In this document: positions 10,374-20,428 of the stretch, one piece after another
How positions within the stretch are numbered: the stretch's first letter is position 1
Layout of the letters: each line of letters begins with the position of its first letter
Assembly: GCA_023212645.1 (NCBI GenBank)
Contig: JALBYC010000009.1
Location: 310,001-374,000, forward strand
DNA length: 64,000 bases
Direction of reading: 5' to 3'
DNA from: Farysia itapuensis
Taxonomy: Eukaryota > Basidiomycota > Ustilaginomycetes > Ustilaginales > Ustilaginaceae
Made by a program: the position numbers and the translations under genes
The notes under the pieces: generated by a model
Told to the model about the DNA's origin: nothing
The model's database searches: none
The model's input: the letters and a program-made list of their open reading frames with translations, nothing else

Positions 10374-10539
10374 GCTGTGTGAATGGTGGTATGGCTTTGT
10401 AATGTCTGCGTTCTTCTTAACCTTCAAAAAACAAAATCTCGGGGTGGAGGAGGGCACTCAGACGACACGATCCGAGCATGCATTCAAGTGATATAGCCAG
10501 CTAATGACTTCATAAGAGTGGCGATACAGCGGGTATACA

Positions 10540-11265
10540 TCAGATACCACCTTTCGCGAGCGTCATCCAGAGGTCGTCTGAGGGGGAACATCAACCGAAT
10601 CATCAGCTGAGATGCAAAGGAGGAAGGGACAAAGAGACCGAGACTTACCTCCAAGATAGTGAATTGTTTCTATCCCGATGCCCTTGCCTGTCTTGAGAAT
10701 CTCTTCCGATGACATCTTCATGACACCCACCGCAAGGATTTCATCTTTGCCCTGGGCGCGAATTGCCACGCATTGCCCTTCTTTCAGCGGTGTCTCTCCT
10801 TTGCTCGGGTCGGGTAACATACCGCCCGCCGAGGTGAGACCTGGCGACATGATATTTGCGCCGGAAAGCACAAACTTGATCGCTCCTCTGTCGACTTGCA
10901 CAGACGGCATCATGTCTGGGACTACAGAATTCGAATGTGGTCAGCACTCGGGCACGTAGCAAGACACGTATTGACTACTTACACTTGTGCAACAGTCGCA
11001 GAGACGGCATGTACCAGTCATCGTAATGCTGGAAGAAGAGCACTTGCTTATCCGAGATGAGCATCTGCACATGCTCACGTGCAAACTTGACCGTGGTGAC
11101 GGAGGCTTTGTTTGGCCAGGCTGCTTCTAGTAGCGATCCATCGTCCTGGAGCAATGCAGGATACTGCTCCCCCAACTTTTGCCGAATGACTCTACGAACG
11201 GAGGATTTGAGTGCTGTAGCAGGCCCAAGATCCGGCTTCGGCTCAAACTTCTTGAAGAGCGACAT
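10540..11265 (-). CDS. TMA20: TMA20/MCTS1 PUA-domain translation factor (three exons)
   Basis: The model is exons 10983-11265, 10649-10921 and 10540-10577, with introns of 61 and 71 nt (donors GTGTAAGT context and GTAAGT; acceptors TGTAG and CTCAG). The spliced product of 197 aa reads through [24 protein letters not shown] and [17 protein letters not shown] in frame. It matches MCT-1/Tma20: N-terminal [10 protein letters not shown] and [11 protein letters not shown], then a PUA domain with [19 protein letters not shown] and [14 protein letters not shown]. Tma20 works with Tma22 in recycling post-termination 40S subunits and in reinitiation. It lies head-to-head with the downstream ATPase gene (about 185 bp between start codons). 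Confidence 0.92.
10578..10648 (-). other. intron 2 of TMA20
   Basis: This 71-nt intron has donor GTAAGT and acceptor CTCAG on the minus strand. It leaves a 38-nt last exon encoding [12 protein letters not shown]. Confidence 0.85.
10922..10982 (-). other. intron 1 of TMA20
   Basis: This 61-nt intron has donor GTAAGT and acceptor CTGTAG. It splits the Phe codon in HK-F-PDMM. Confidence 0.85.
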
Positions 11266-11449
11266 GACTGAGTTGCGACACAGTCAGGGGAGTGGGACTG
11301 TCTGTCGTCCCTGTCAAGAAGGCGAGCAAATTTGGAAAATATTCGGGAGTCGGAGAATGTGTGTGCTCCAGCATTCTCCGACATGCACAAGCCAGAAGAC
11401 CCTTCCAGCACTGCCCAGTGGCCTTCGTGGCACCAACCATCGACCCAGC

Positions 11450-13456
11450 ATGCATTCCGTCGTCCTGCTCAGTAGCTCTAGAGCAACAGTGCGGTCTCTT
11501 TTTGTTGTTGAACGAGCAAGTCAGCTCACCGTGACAAGACCGCCAGTCATACATCGATGCTTTGTCTCTCATACTCCACGTCAGCAGCAACAAGATCGGA
11601 CAGACGAGAAGGCGTCGCCTCGAGGATCAAAGTCATCATCCTCGTCGGACAACGAAAGAAGCGGTTTCCGAAGCTTCTTCAATTCTACAGGATGGGAGAC
11701 AGCTATGGGCGCTTCGGCTGGCGTTATGCTGCTGGGTGCTGCAGCTATGGTCTATCAGGCGTGGTACAAGCGACATGTACTCAAGAAGATGGAAGCGGCA
11801 TTCGATCCTGGCTACGACCCTGTTTTGGCGCTGGCCAAAAGCGGAGATCAGCTGGCGCACGTCAAGATTGATCCTCCACGGCCTGAAGACGAGATGATCC
11901 GCAGCATCGTTGCCGGCAAGGAAGCAGGACGCTACTTCTTGATCATGGGCAGCAAAGGGGCCGGAAAGGCGACATCTATCATTGAGGCCATGGCCAAGTT
12001 CGATGCAGACGGATGTGCCTTCTTTGACGCCCATCCTGACCCGTCCATCGTGGTCGACCGCTTTTCAGAGTCCATCAACTTTTCCAACAACCGAGACTAC
12101 TTGGGCAATCTCCTTGGTCTCTCAGATCTGTCCGGCATGTCGCAATTTCAGCAGCTAGAAAGAGCATTGCACAAGCTTGAACGCGCACTGATCAAACGTC
12201 AGCAGAGGACACACAAACCTGCCATCATCGTCATGAACAGTGCTCATCTGCTCCCACGCGACGAAGAGGGAACCAAGCTGCTGCATATCTTCCAGCAGCG
12301 CGCCGAAAAGTGGGCATCTGCAGGCACAGCCACATTCGTGTTCGTCTCTGCCGACTACTGGGTCTATGATGTACTGCGTAAAGCATCAAATCGGATGGAC
12401 ACCCTCTCCTTCCGTGACCTCTCGAGGAAGCAATCCATAAATGTGCTCAGAGGCTGCCGAAAGCAGTATTGGGGCGAGAAGGCAACATCGCACGATCCAC
12501 GTGTGCTCCAAGAAGTGTACGAGATCTGTGGCGGTAGAATCGGTCTTCTGAACAAAGTAGCCCGGCGCAAAGATATGATTCGCGCTGCTCGACAGCTTGT
12601 TGAAGATGACATGCAATGGGTGCTTAGCAAGACCGGCATCATCGAAGACCATGACGACGATGTGATGGACGAGCAGAAGTGGAGTACCTGCAGCTGGCTA
12701 CTGTTCTCAGAATTGGCCCACAAACAAAAGGAGCTCGAAGACGTGTTGCGCGAGCACGGTGGACGCTTACCAGAGGTCGCTCGCGAGGATAAGACGGAAG
12801 ATGCACACTATAGTAGCCTTGCGGCTCAATTGCACCATGACGCAGGCTGGTACAAGGCTCAGAGCTCCCTTGTGCCTGGTGTCACCCGCTTCGTAGCAAA
12901 CGCACCCACGCAAGATCAGCACGATGAGCACGATGACGCCGAGGACGACGAGGATGACGACGAAGGCGTTCAACCATCTCGCCGCCGACTAGCAGAATCG
13001 CTTCTCACCGACCCGTCCTCGGACCAGGAAGCAGACGTCCGAGGTGTGGACGTGCCAAATCCACATCTGACGTGGGCAGAAGCACGGCAAGTCATGACTC
13101 GCCCTGACTTCATCCAAGAACTCGATCACCTCAACATTATTCATATTGACCGACATCATCACATTCGCGCTGATTCCATGCCACTACTTCGCGCCATGCG
13201 CCGAGTAGCGGAATCCGAAGGGTACGGCGACAGGCTAGAATCTGTCATGGATCGCGTCTCCGCCATTGAGAGCCTTGGTCGAACGCGAGAGCTGGTGTGG
13301 AAGGAACAGGGAGACGGAGGCCAGTTTCTCATCAAGAAGGACCACAAAGGAAGACACATCGAATCTTGGACGTTACTGGGCGGCGACGAACGTCTTGGCC
13401 GTGACCAAGACGAAGAAGGGGCCGACAATCTCGACAATGCATCTTCGAACAACTAG
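11450..13456 (+). CDS. mitochondrial-type P-loop (AAA-like) ATPase of the fungal winged-helix family
   Basis: The 668-aa product begins with an Arg/Ser-rich presequence-like leader. A membrane segment follows at about residues 90-110 (GASAGVMLLGAAAMVYQAW). The nucleotide-binding domain has a P-loop GSKGAGKAT, a Walker-B-like stretch PAIIVMNSAHLLP and a sensor-1-like region TATFVFVSADYW. The remainder (FRDLSRKQSINVLRGC, ICGGRIGLLNKVARR) resembles Orc/Cdc6-like AAA+ modules of fungal mitochondrial proteins. The P-loop residue after GK is Ala, not Ser/Thr. An acidic insert (EDDEDDDEG) lies near residue 500. The role is unknown. The open frame extends to 11057 across the TMA20 gene, but the first sensible ATG is at 11450. 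It is single-exon. Confidence 0.72.
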   Translation: MHSVVLLSSSRATVRSLFVVERASQLTVTRPPVIHRCFVSHTPRQQQQDRTDEKASPRGSKSSSSSDNERSGFRSFFNSTGWETAMGASAGVMLLGAAAMVYQAWYKRHVLKKMEAAFDPGYDPVLALAKSGDQLAHVKIDPPRPEDEMIRSIVAGKEAGRYFLIMGSKGAGKATSIIEAMAKFDADGCAFFDAHPDPSIVVDRFSESINFSNNRDYLGNLLGLSDLSGMSQFQQLERALHKLERALIKRQQRTHKPAIIVMNSAHLLPRDEEGTKLLHIFQQRAEKWASAGTATFVFVSADYWVYDVLRKASNRMDTLSFRDLSRKQSINVLRGCRKQYWGEKATSHDPRVLQEVYEICGGRIGLLNKVARRKDMIRAARQLVEDDMQWVLSKTGIIEDHDDDVMDEQKWSTCSWLLFSELAHKQKELEDVLREHGGRLPEVAREDKTEDAHYSSLAAQLHHDAGWYKAQSSLVPGVTRFVANAPTQDQHDEHDDAEDDEDDDEGVQPSRRRLAESLLTDPSSDQEADVRGVDVPNPHLTWAEARQVMTRPDFIQELDHLNIIHIDRHHHIRADSMPLLRAMRRVAESEGYGDRLESVMDRVSAIESLGRTRELVWKEQGDGGQFLIKKDHKGRHIESWTLLGGDERLGRDQDEEGADNLDNASSNN

Positions 13457-13537
13457 TCAGCATATGTGCTTACATGGCTCTTTATTTATTTACATTTACA
13501 TCGACCTAATCTGTCGACAGATTCAGCGGCGTGAGTC

Positions 13538-15691
13538 TCAGATGCTGTGTACCTCGAACACAACGAGCGATTCTGGAAGCAGAGTCGGCACCTGCACTCC
13601 GACGGTTGCGAGTAGTTGACCGGTGAGGGTGCAAGGTTGCTCTGAGTGAAGCCAAGACAGATCAGACTGGCCAACAAAAGCACTTGAATCGGTAGCAGGT
13701 GTTGTGACCATGGAGATGGTGTAGGTGCGGTCGCGAGCCAAGCCAGGGAAAGTGACGGGCGCAGGTGGGTAGACCTGCGAAGACTGCATCTGCACGTAGG
13801 TGTACAAAGCCTTGGTCCCATCTTGGGAAATGACACCGCGTAGATCCGCGCCGGTCTCGGGCGGCAAATCGGCGTACACGGGCTGACCGGTATGGATGAC
13901 GGATCGCCACTTCTTGTGCAGCTCGATCCATTGTCGAACCTGGTCGAGTTCATGCTTTTCGATCTGGCTGACGTCCCATTCCATACCCATGTGACCTAGG
14001 AGAGCAACACCGGCGCGGAGGTGCAGGCCATGCGTTCTTCCAGTCGTGTGACTGTGAGCCGGTCCCATGTGGGCTCCCATGAGCTCGTTCGGAACCAGAA
14101 GATTGGTGTACTTCTGAATGGTGAGTCGCTCGAGTGGATCAGTGCAGTCACTAGTCCAGATACGGTCGGTTCTGTCCAAAATGCCAAAGTCAACGCGCGC
14201 ACCGCCCGATGCGCAGCTCTCAATCTCCAGACCGTGATGTCGTTCCTTCAATGTATCAATCAGACGGTACACGGCGAGTGTGTGGGCGTGCACGGCAGCT
14301 CTGCCGTTGCTGCTTCCTGGCTCCAAAAGGTCGCGATTATGATCCCATTTCAGATACTTGATCATTGGATACTCTGTGAGGATGTCGTCGAGGCACTTGA
14401 GGATGTAGTCAAAGGCTTTTGTATTGGACAAGTCAAGGACGTGCTGGAATCGTCCCTCGACGGGCAAGCGAGACTTGTTCGGTCGCAGGATCCAATCGGG
14501 ATGGTTTCTCCCCAGCTCAGAGTTGAGGTTGACCATCTCAGGCTCGACCCACAGTCCGCACTGAAGACCGACCTTGCTGACATGATCCCACAAAGGCTGT
14601 AGGCCGTTGGGCCAGACAGTTTTGTCGACGAACCAGTCGCCTAACCCGGCCGTGTCGTCTCGTCTACCGTTGAACCATCCATCGTCGAGAACGAATCGTT
14701 CAGCTCCAACGGAAGCGGCAGCATCGGCGATCGCCTTCAATCGATCGATGCGCATGTCAAAGTAGACAGCTTCCCAGGTGTTGATCGTGACTGGTCGAGT
14801 ACTGCTGGGGTGGTGTGCACGGTGGCGAAGATATTGATGGAAGCGGTGAGAAAGCTGCGACAGTCCATCACCCCACGACCCGAGAGCCAAAGGGGATGTA
14901 TAAGTCTCACCCGAAGCGAGCAAAATCTCGCCCGGGTCCAGAATTTCGCCGGCTTGGATGAAGGAAGAGTAGCTGGGTCCCCTCTCTGCTGACAGTCGAT
15001 GATTACCACTCCATGCCAGATGAACGGCATGTACAAGGCCTCGTTCGAATCCGAAACCAGGCGTGCCAGCAGCGACAAGCAGAGTAGCATCTAGGCCTGG
15101 CCGACCTCGTCGCGATTCACGCACATGCTTTCCGACAGTAAAGGCATGACGCTGAGGGTGACGCTCGCGGAGATGACGACCAGTGGTGTCAAGCAGCTCA
15201 CGTGCACTATTGGAAACAGGGAAGGACAGCGCTGCATCTTGAACGTCGAGCACATCTTGGCCCAGATTCTTAATGCTAAGCTGCTGGCTGAGGATACCTT
15301 GATCGGTGAGCTGAAGAGTCAGCTTGACTTGCACGCCGCCTTGAGCGTCCTCGGCACGTACGACGATGGAGTCAGCGCTCTTGTCGATTTCGGCAACGGT
15401 GAAATCGAAACTGAACTCGCCAGTAGAGGGACGCAGCAAGGTCGATCCTGGCGTACCTTGCCATCCTTGCGAAGGCAGCGGAAGCAAAGTCAATCTCGGC
15501 GAGATGCCCAGGCCACCGCTGACAGCTTGAGTACCCTCTGCGCTTGCGAGACATTTGAGTATCTGCTCGGACACATTCTTGCCAATGTCAGCACCCCAAT
15601 AGACAATAGTCGGAAAGCCAGGTGCACTGCAGTCCAGTACAACGCTGGTACCTCCATTGCTCAGATGATGAATCAGCTTGACGGGCGACAT
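13538..15691 (-). CDS. GH36 alpha-galactosidase, intracellular type
   Basis: The 717-aa product is a full-length family-36 alpha-galactosidase. The N-terminal beta-sandwich begins MSPVKLIHHLSNGGTSVVLD. The barrel carries FVLDDGWFNGRRDD, the nucleophile Asp in LKWDHNRDLLEPGS, ESCASGGARVDFG, and the acid/base Asp in WTSDCTDPLERL. There is no signal peptide, and length and motif order resemble the bacterial/cytosolic group rather than secreted GH27 enzymes. It should release galactose from melibiose or raffinose-type sugars inside the cell. It is single-exon and divergent from an alpha-glucoside-type permease gene, which could supply its substrate. Confidence 0.93.
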   Translation of the reverse strand: MSPVKLIHHLSNGGTSVVLDCSAPGFPTIVYWGADIGKNVSEQILKCLASAEGTQAVSGGLGISPRLTLLPLPSQGWQGTPGSTLLRPSTGEFSFDFTVAEIDKSADSIVVRAEDAQGGVQVKLTLQLTDQGILSQQLSIKNLGQDVLDVQDAALSFPVSNSARELLDTTGRHLRERHPQRHAFTVGKHVRESRRGRPGLDATLLVAAGTPGFGFERGLVHAVHLAWSGNHRLSAERGPSYSSFIQAGEILDPGEILLASGETYTSPLALGSWGDGLSQLSHRFHQYLRHRAHHPSSTRPVTINTWEAVYFDMRIDRLKAIADAAASVGAERFVLDDGWFNGRRDDTAGLGDWFVDKTVWPNGLQPLWDHVSKVGLQCGLWVEPEMVNLNSELGRNHPDWILRPNKSRLPVEGRFQHVLDLSNTKAFDYILKCLDDILTEYPMIKYLKWDHNRDLLEPGSSNGRAAVHAHTLAVYRLIDTLKERHHGLEIESCASGGARVDFGILDRTDRIWTSDCTDPLERLTIQKYTNLLVPNELMGAHMGPAHSHTTGRTHGLHLRAGVALLGHMGMEWDVSQIEKHELDQVRQWIELHKKWRSVIHTGQPVYADLPPETGADLRGVISQDGTKALYTYVQMQSSQVYPPAPVTFPGLARDRTYTISMVTTPATDSSAFVGQSDLSWLHSEQPCTLTGQLLATVGVQVPTLLPESLVVFEVHSI

Positions 15692-16607
15692 CTTGGAAGA
15701 TGGAGAAGAACTAGGATCGCGCGAAAGGGAAATGAAATTATACCCCGCTTGCTACCCCGCGCAGCAGTACCGCGAGAATGTCGGGGAAACGCATGGTGCA
15801 CGGACGACCCATGGTGTAAGGTTTGACGGAACGGATGTCGTGTAGGACAGGTACGCGCAGGGATCGTCAACAGAACAAACGAAGTGCGACCGAACACCGA
15901 GACGTAATTTCGCCGAACGCCGAAATCTCAGGATCGGGGGTCAAAGATCGGAATCGACGAAAACCGAAGACCGGGGGCCAGAGTAGTCGGTGGCGGGAGC
16001 ATACGCTTCGCCACGACAGGGGTCGAAGTCCGAACACCGGACCAAAGCCAAAGTGTGCAAACAGCCAGACCGGCAGAGCGGCACGCAAGGAAAGCAGTCA
16101 GAAGCAGAATGCATGAACGAAATCTCGGGACGTATAACGACGTTTGGTAATGAAATCCGGCAGATATGAATTTCCACTCCGCCAGCGTCTAACGGGTGGG
16201 ACAATCGGAACTGAGCTCAAATCTCGGTAAAACAGGACCCCGCAACTCGCTTGCACCACGTTCGTACATTTCACCGAAGAGCGTCCGCACCAATCAGACG
16301 TCTTGTGAGCTCGCTTAAAGACGCTTCCGACAGTTTAGCAGGAAAAGACCTCAAGACAAGACTTTTCTGGAGAGATTTCGGTCGAACTGTGCTACCCGAA
16401 GGAGCTCGCCAACGCATTTCGTACAGGATGAACCCTTGGCCGTTCCTCAACCCTGCGGGGAAAGTGTGGGGCGATGCTACACCATCGACATGATCCCACT
16501 TGTAACGATATAAGGACAGCACAAGCGTGCCTTTTCTCTTGCAGTCTTCATCCTACTCATCATCTCTCTCACATCCTTCTCCTACCACCTTCTTCCACAA
16601 CATCATC
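15692..16607. promoter_or_regulatory. divergent promoter of alpha-galactosidase and sugar permease
   Basis: This 916-bp region separates the two divergent start codons. I see words matching the CreA/Mig1 consensus SYGGRG at 15971-15976 (CCGGGG), 16455-16460 (GCGGGG) and 16466-16471 (GTGGGG), compatible with glucose repression, although such short sites occur often by chance. A repeated CCGAA/CGAAAT flavour marks about 15895-15975. No coding region is evident. Confidence 0.4.
16509..16514 (+). promoter_or_regulatory. TATA box of the sugar permease gene
   Basis: TATAAG lies about 95 bp upstream of the ATG at 16608, with a pyrimidine-rich leader between them. Confidence 0.5.
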
Positions 16608-18242
16608 ATGTCGTCTCTTGACTCCAAGGACTTCTCTTCGGAGAAGTACGACACTGAGGCCGGTCCAACACTCGTCATGACAGTCACTGAGCTCAACGAA
16701 GGAGCACGACAGAGTGCCAAGAAGGAGACTGAACAGTCCATTTGGGAGTCTGTCAAGTCGTGCAAGTGGGGCCTCTTCTGGTGCTTTACTGTCTCGCTCT
16801 GTGTCATCATGGAAGGCTACGACTTGAACCTTCTCGGCAACTTTTTTGCTTTCCCTCAATTTGCTCAAAAATATGGTCACTACGTCAACGAACAGGATGG
16901 GTATCAGCTTACCCCCGCGTGGCAAGCTGGCTTGAACAACGGTTCTGGTGTTGGTGCCTTCTTCGGTACTCTGCTCAACGGCTACCTCGTCACCAAATTT
17001 GGACACCGTCGCGTACTCCTCTGTGCGTTGGGCGCTCTGGCCAGCTTCTTGTTCCTCACCTTCTTTGCCACATCGGTTGTCATGCTCCTCATCGGTCAGC
17101 TGCTTTGCGGAGTTCCGTGGGGTGTCTTTGCCACCACTGCCCCTGCCTATGCTTCAGAGGTCCTTCCACTCAATCTCCGTGTATACATGACGAGTTGGAC
17201 CAACATGTGCTTCATCATTGGACAGCTGATTGCTTCTGGCGTTCTTGCCGCCCTGGTAGGATACGAGAGTCAGTGGGCGTACCGAATCCCATTTGCGCTG
17301 CAATGGATATGGCCTGCCTTCCTGATCCCTGTCCTCTTCTTTGCTCCCGAATCACCATGGCATCTTGTTCGACAAGGTCGTCCTGAAGAGGCTGAGCGCA
17401 GTCTTCGCCGTCTTTACAGCAGCCACGTATCAGACGAGCACATCAAGGACACTCTGGCCGCCATCACCAAGACCAACGCCCTCGAGGAGCGAATGAACAT
17501 CGGTACTTCGTACTTGGACTGCTTCAAGGGAGTCGAGCGCAGACGTACCGAGATTGCTTGCGTCGTGTTTGCCGGTCAAGTACTTTCTGGTTCATCCTTT
17601 GCCTACAACTCGACCTACTTTTTCCAGCAAGTCGGCCTCACCCCTAGCCAGACTTACGATCTCAACCTTGGTGGAACTGCTATGGCGCTCGTCGGCACGT
17701 TCTGCAGCTGGTTCTTCGTCATGCCCTATGTTGGACGTCGTCGCACTTACCTCACCGGTATGGCTGTCATGACTGCCATCCTGATGGTCATTGGTATCCT
17801 CAACACCCGCACCGACAACAAGTCTGTCGGCATGGCACAGGCCGTCCTCACGCTCGTTTGGACCTTTGTCTTCCAGCTCAGCGCCGGACAGATCGGCTGG
17901 AGCACGGGAGCCGAAGTTTCGTCGACTCGTTTGCGACAGAAGACTGTCTGCCTTGCCCGCAATGCCTACTACATTGTGTCCGTCATCAGTCAAGTTCTGC
18001 AACCTTACTTCATGAACCCCACTGCATGGAATCTTAGAGGCTACACCGGCTTCTTCTGGGGCGGTACGGCGCTTCTCACCTTCATCTGGACCTTCTTCCG
18101 CATGCCAGAGACCAAGAACCGCCCTTACGAAGAGCTCGACATTCTCTTTGCCGAACGCGTCCCTGCGCGAAAGTTCAAAACCACCCAGGTCGACACAACT
18201 CTGCACAAAGAGCCCGAGATCACTCCCACTCTTGCCCACTAA
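16608..18242 (+). CDS. MFS sugar permease, alpha-glucoside (maltose) type
   Basis: The 544-aa protein has 12 predicted membrane segments and the sugar-porter signatures. These are MEGYDLNLLGNFFAFPQF after TM1, TKFGHRR in loop 2-3, QLLCGVPWGVFATTAPAYASEVLP, PESPWHLVRQGRPEEAERSL in the central loop, and PETKNRPYEELDILF at the end. The PESPWHLV loop and the long TM1 loop are typical of fungal maltose/alpha-glucoside:H+ symporters. Its neighbour encodes an intracellular alpha-galactosidase, so the real substrate may be melibiose or raffinose-type sugars; that is inference from position. The start is the first ATG after the pyrimidine-rich leader (MSSLDSKDF). It is single-exon. Confidence 0.86.
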   Translation: MSSLDSKDFSSEKYDTEAGPTLVMTVTELNEGARQSAKKETEQSIWESVKSCKWGLFWCFTVSLCVIMEGYDLNLLGNFFAFPQFAQKYGHYVNEQDGYQLTPAWQAGLNNGSGVGAFFGTLLNGYLVTKFGHRRVLLCALGALASFLFLTFFATSVVMLLIGQLLCGVPWGVFATTAPAYASEVLPLNLRVYMTSWTNMCFIIGQLIASGVLAALVGYESQWAYRIPFALQWIWPAFLIPVLFFAPESPWHLVRQGRPEEAERSLRRLYSSHVSDEHIKDTLAAITKTNALEERMNIGTSYLDCFKGVERRRTEIACVVFAGQVLSGSSFAYNSTYFFQQVGLTPSQTYDLNLGGTAMALVGTFCSWFFVMPYVGRRRTYLTGMAVMTAILMVIGILNTRTDNKSVGMAQAVLTLVWTFVFQLSAGQIGWSTGAEVSSTRLRQKTVCLARNAYYIVSVISQVLQPYFMNPTAWNLRGYTGFFWGGTALLTFIWTFFRMPETKNRPYEELDILFAERVPARKFKTTQVDTTLHKEPEITPTLAH

Positions 18243-18433
18243 GCCAGCTAGCCACACTTGTATTTGTACTGTCATGGAAGCCATTTGATCATCTTTCTCC
18301 TTCGTGTGTCTGTTTGTGCATTTTTGCCAAAGAATAGTGCATTGCCGGTCTGGTGACCGACTATTATTCCGAAGCGAGTTCGGCTTATCGGGGTAACGAC
18401 AGAACGCTTCGCCCTCAACACACGACCTTGACC

Positions 18434-20110
18434 ATGTCTGAGCCAGCGACGAGCCCGTCGTCGTGGAAGGAGATTGCTTCGGCCAAGCAGCAGTCTCGAC
18501 TGCACTCACTGCCTGCGGAATGGAGACTCGCGCCCACCTACCTCAACAAAGCCGTGGCTGGCAGCGGCGCCGACGTACGTTCAGTCCCAGCGGCCTGCGG
18601 AGTCTTGACGGATTCCGAGATAGAAATCACCGAGACTCCTGTTGCACAGATTCTCAGTGCTCTGCGTAGTCGCAAATGGACTTCAGAGGCCGTGACGGTG
18701 GCCTTCTGCAAGCGTGCTGCTATCGCTCATCAGTTGACGAATTGTCTGACCGAGCTCTTCTTTGACGAAGCCATCGCGGCGGCGCAAGGCTTTGACCAGC
18801 ACTACGAAAAGACCGGAAAGCCAGCAGGCTCCCTAGCTGGTCTTCCCATCAGTCTGAAAGACAATTTCAACTTCGTTGGCAAGGACAGCAATCTCGGCTT
18901 TGTCGCCTGGATCAACGATCCTATGCAAAATGATGCGACTTTGGTCACGCTTTTGCGTGAACAAGGCGCTGTGCTTTACTGCAAGACTGCCACTCCCACT
19001 GCCATGATGATTGCCGAAACCGTGTCTAATGCCAACGGGAGGACGCTACACCCATTCAACACAAATTTGACCCCTGGTGGCAGCTCTGGAGGCGAGTCGG
19101 CTTTGCTGGCGCTCAAAGGTTCGCCACTCGGTATAGGCACGGACATTGGCGGCAGTATTCGCATTCCATGCTCCAGCGTGGGAGGCCTATGGGGCCTGAA
19201 GCCGTCCTTTGGCCGGTTTCCTACACACGGCTGCCGCAGTGGCTTGGCAGGACAGGAAGCCATTATGAGTATCAATGGACCCATGTGTAGCACGCTTGAG
19301 GGCCTCGAGATCTATGGCAAGACGGTCGTAGACGCACAGCCGTGGACAGTCGACCCGAAATGTGTGCCAATTCCTTGGACGCCTGTGAGCGATATCAAGT
19401 TGCCGAGCAGCCTGACAATACTCATGATTGTCAACAACGGCCTCGTCACGCCTACGCCTCCAATCCAGCGAGCACTGACCGAAGCGGCAAAACAGTACCG
19501 CGAAAACGGGCACCGTGTGGTCGTATGGGACGCTTCTCAATCGCGAGCCGATACGGAGCTGTTTGCTCGTGGTCTGACCTTTATCGAAACCTTCTTTGGC
19601 GCAGAGGGAGGAGAAACGATTCAAGGCTTGATGGCAGCCTCCGGTGAGGATGCACAGTGGGTCAAAGGTCTCGCTCAACCAAATTTATCGCTGGGAAAGT
19701 CAGTCGCTGAGTTATGGAAGGTACAGGCGAGCCGCTCCGCATGGGCCTGTGACATGCTGGCCAAATTTAAGCAACTTGCTGATGGAAAAGCAGTCGACGC
19801 CATTGTGACACCTGTCGCTGCTGAAGTCGCGACTACACACGATGCATACCACCACATCTTCTACACTGGAATGTGGAATCTCCTTGACATGCCCAGTGTC
19901 GTCTACCCAATTCCAGGCCTGACCGTAGACGCCAAGACAGATAGCAAGCAACAAGGCTTCAATCCCAAAAATGATATCGAGGCGAAGGTATGGGACCAGT
20001 ACAATTCATCAGACTACCACGGTCTGTCGATCTGCCTCCAAGTCGTTGGCTATCGACTGCAAGAGGAGCGCACCATTGCCGTGGCCCAACAGCTCAGCCG
20101 TTGTGGATAG
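18434..20110 (+). CDS. amidase-signature hydrolase
   Basis: The 558-aa product has the complete amidase signature core: catalytic Lys in LPISLKDNFNFVG, the Gly/Ser-rich stretch GGSSGGESALLALKGS, and the cis-Ser/nucleophile segment GIGTDIGGSIRIPCSS. The C terminus ends with GLSICLQVVGYRLQEERTIAVA. It hydrolyses an amide bond; the layout resembles fungal acetamidase/general amidases, but the substrate is not known. There is no signal peptide. The start is the first ATG (MSEPATSPSS). A GATA-like TTATC word lies about 50 bp upstream. The last 105 bp of the gene and its 3' flank are duplicated 2.5 kb downstream. Confidence 0.87.
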   Translation: MSEPATSPSSWKEIASAKQQSRLHSLPAEWRLAPTYLNKAVAGSGADVRSVPAACGVLTDSEIEITETPVAQILSALRSRKWTSEAVTVAFCKRAAIAHQLTNCLTELFFDEAIAAAQGFDQHYEKTGKPAGSLAGLPISLKDNFNFVGKDSNLGFVAWINDPMQNDATLVTLLREQGAVLYCKTATPTAMMIAETVSNANGRTLHPFNTNLTPGGSSGGESALLALKGSPLGIGTDIGGSIRIPCSSVGGLWGLKPSFGRFPTHGCRSGLAGQEAIMSINGPMCSTLEGLEIYGKTVVDAQPWTVDPKCVPIPWTPVSDIKLPSSLTILMIVNNGLVTPTPPIQRALTEAAKQYRENGHRVVVWDASQSRADTELFARGLTFIETFFGAEGGETIQGLMAASGEDAQWVKGLAQPNLSLGKSVAELWKVQASRSAWACDMLAKFKQLADGKAVDAIVTPVAAEVATTHDAYHHIFYTGMWNLLDMPSVVYPIPGLTVDAKTDSKQQGFNPKNDIEAKVWDQYNSSDYHGLSICLQVVGYRLQEERTIAVAQQLSRCG

Positions 20111-20428
20111 CTTGATACATCGAGATCTCTAGAGATTGAGGGATCATACACTGATCACTGATAGTTAGCATTTCATAACCTGACACATTGACCTCCGCAC
20201 CGTGCGCACCGTGCCAAACGCTTTTAAACACTTTTCACTCTGGCAGCGCTGTTCTCATGTTGAGCTTCTTCACCTTCATCTGCTCTGCATCTCAGCAGTT
20301 TGGCACCACGACGAGCTTTCACTGAATAGCGATGGAAGCATCTTCGGCAATATCGCTGAGCCCGTCCTTGACTACACCAGACCCCATAGCACCCAGTATC
20401 GTAGACGAACCTGTAAAGGCAAGGCTAG
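20006..20428 (+). repeat. direct duplication, copy A (end of amidase plus start of next gene)
   Basis: This segment aligns with 22511-22929 over its whole length with scattered substitutions and small indels. It spans the last codons of the amidase, the intergenic region and the first 32 or so codons of the downstream ORF. It is in direct orientation, about 2.5 kb from copy B. Confidence 0.93.

Noticed and set aside
11057..11449. Upstream extension of the P-loop ATPase frame
   Set aside because: It runs antisense through TMA20 exon 1 and starts without a suitable ATG context; the presequence-like start at 11450 is preferred.
15895..15975. CCGAA/CGAAAT-rich patch as a second transposon end
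   Set aside because: There is no inverted partner, no flanking duplication and no motif regularity.
17592..18509. 305-codon minus-strand frame
   Set aside because: It is antisense to the MFS permease and the amidase start, with no recognisable motif.
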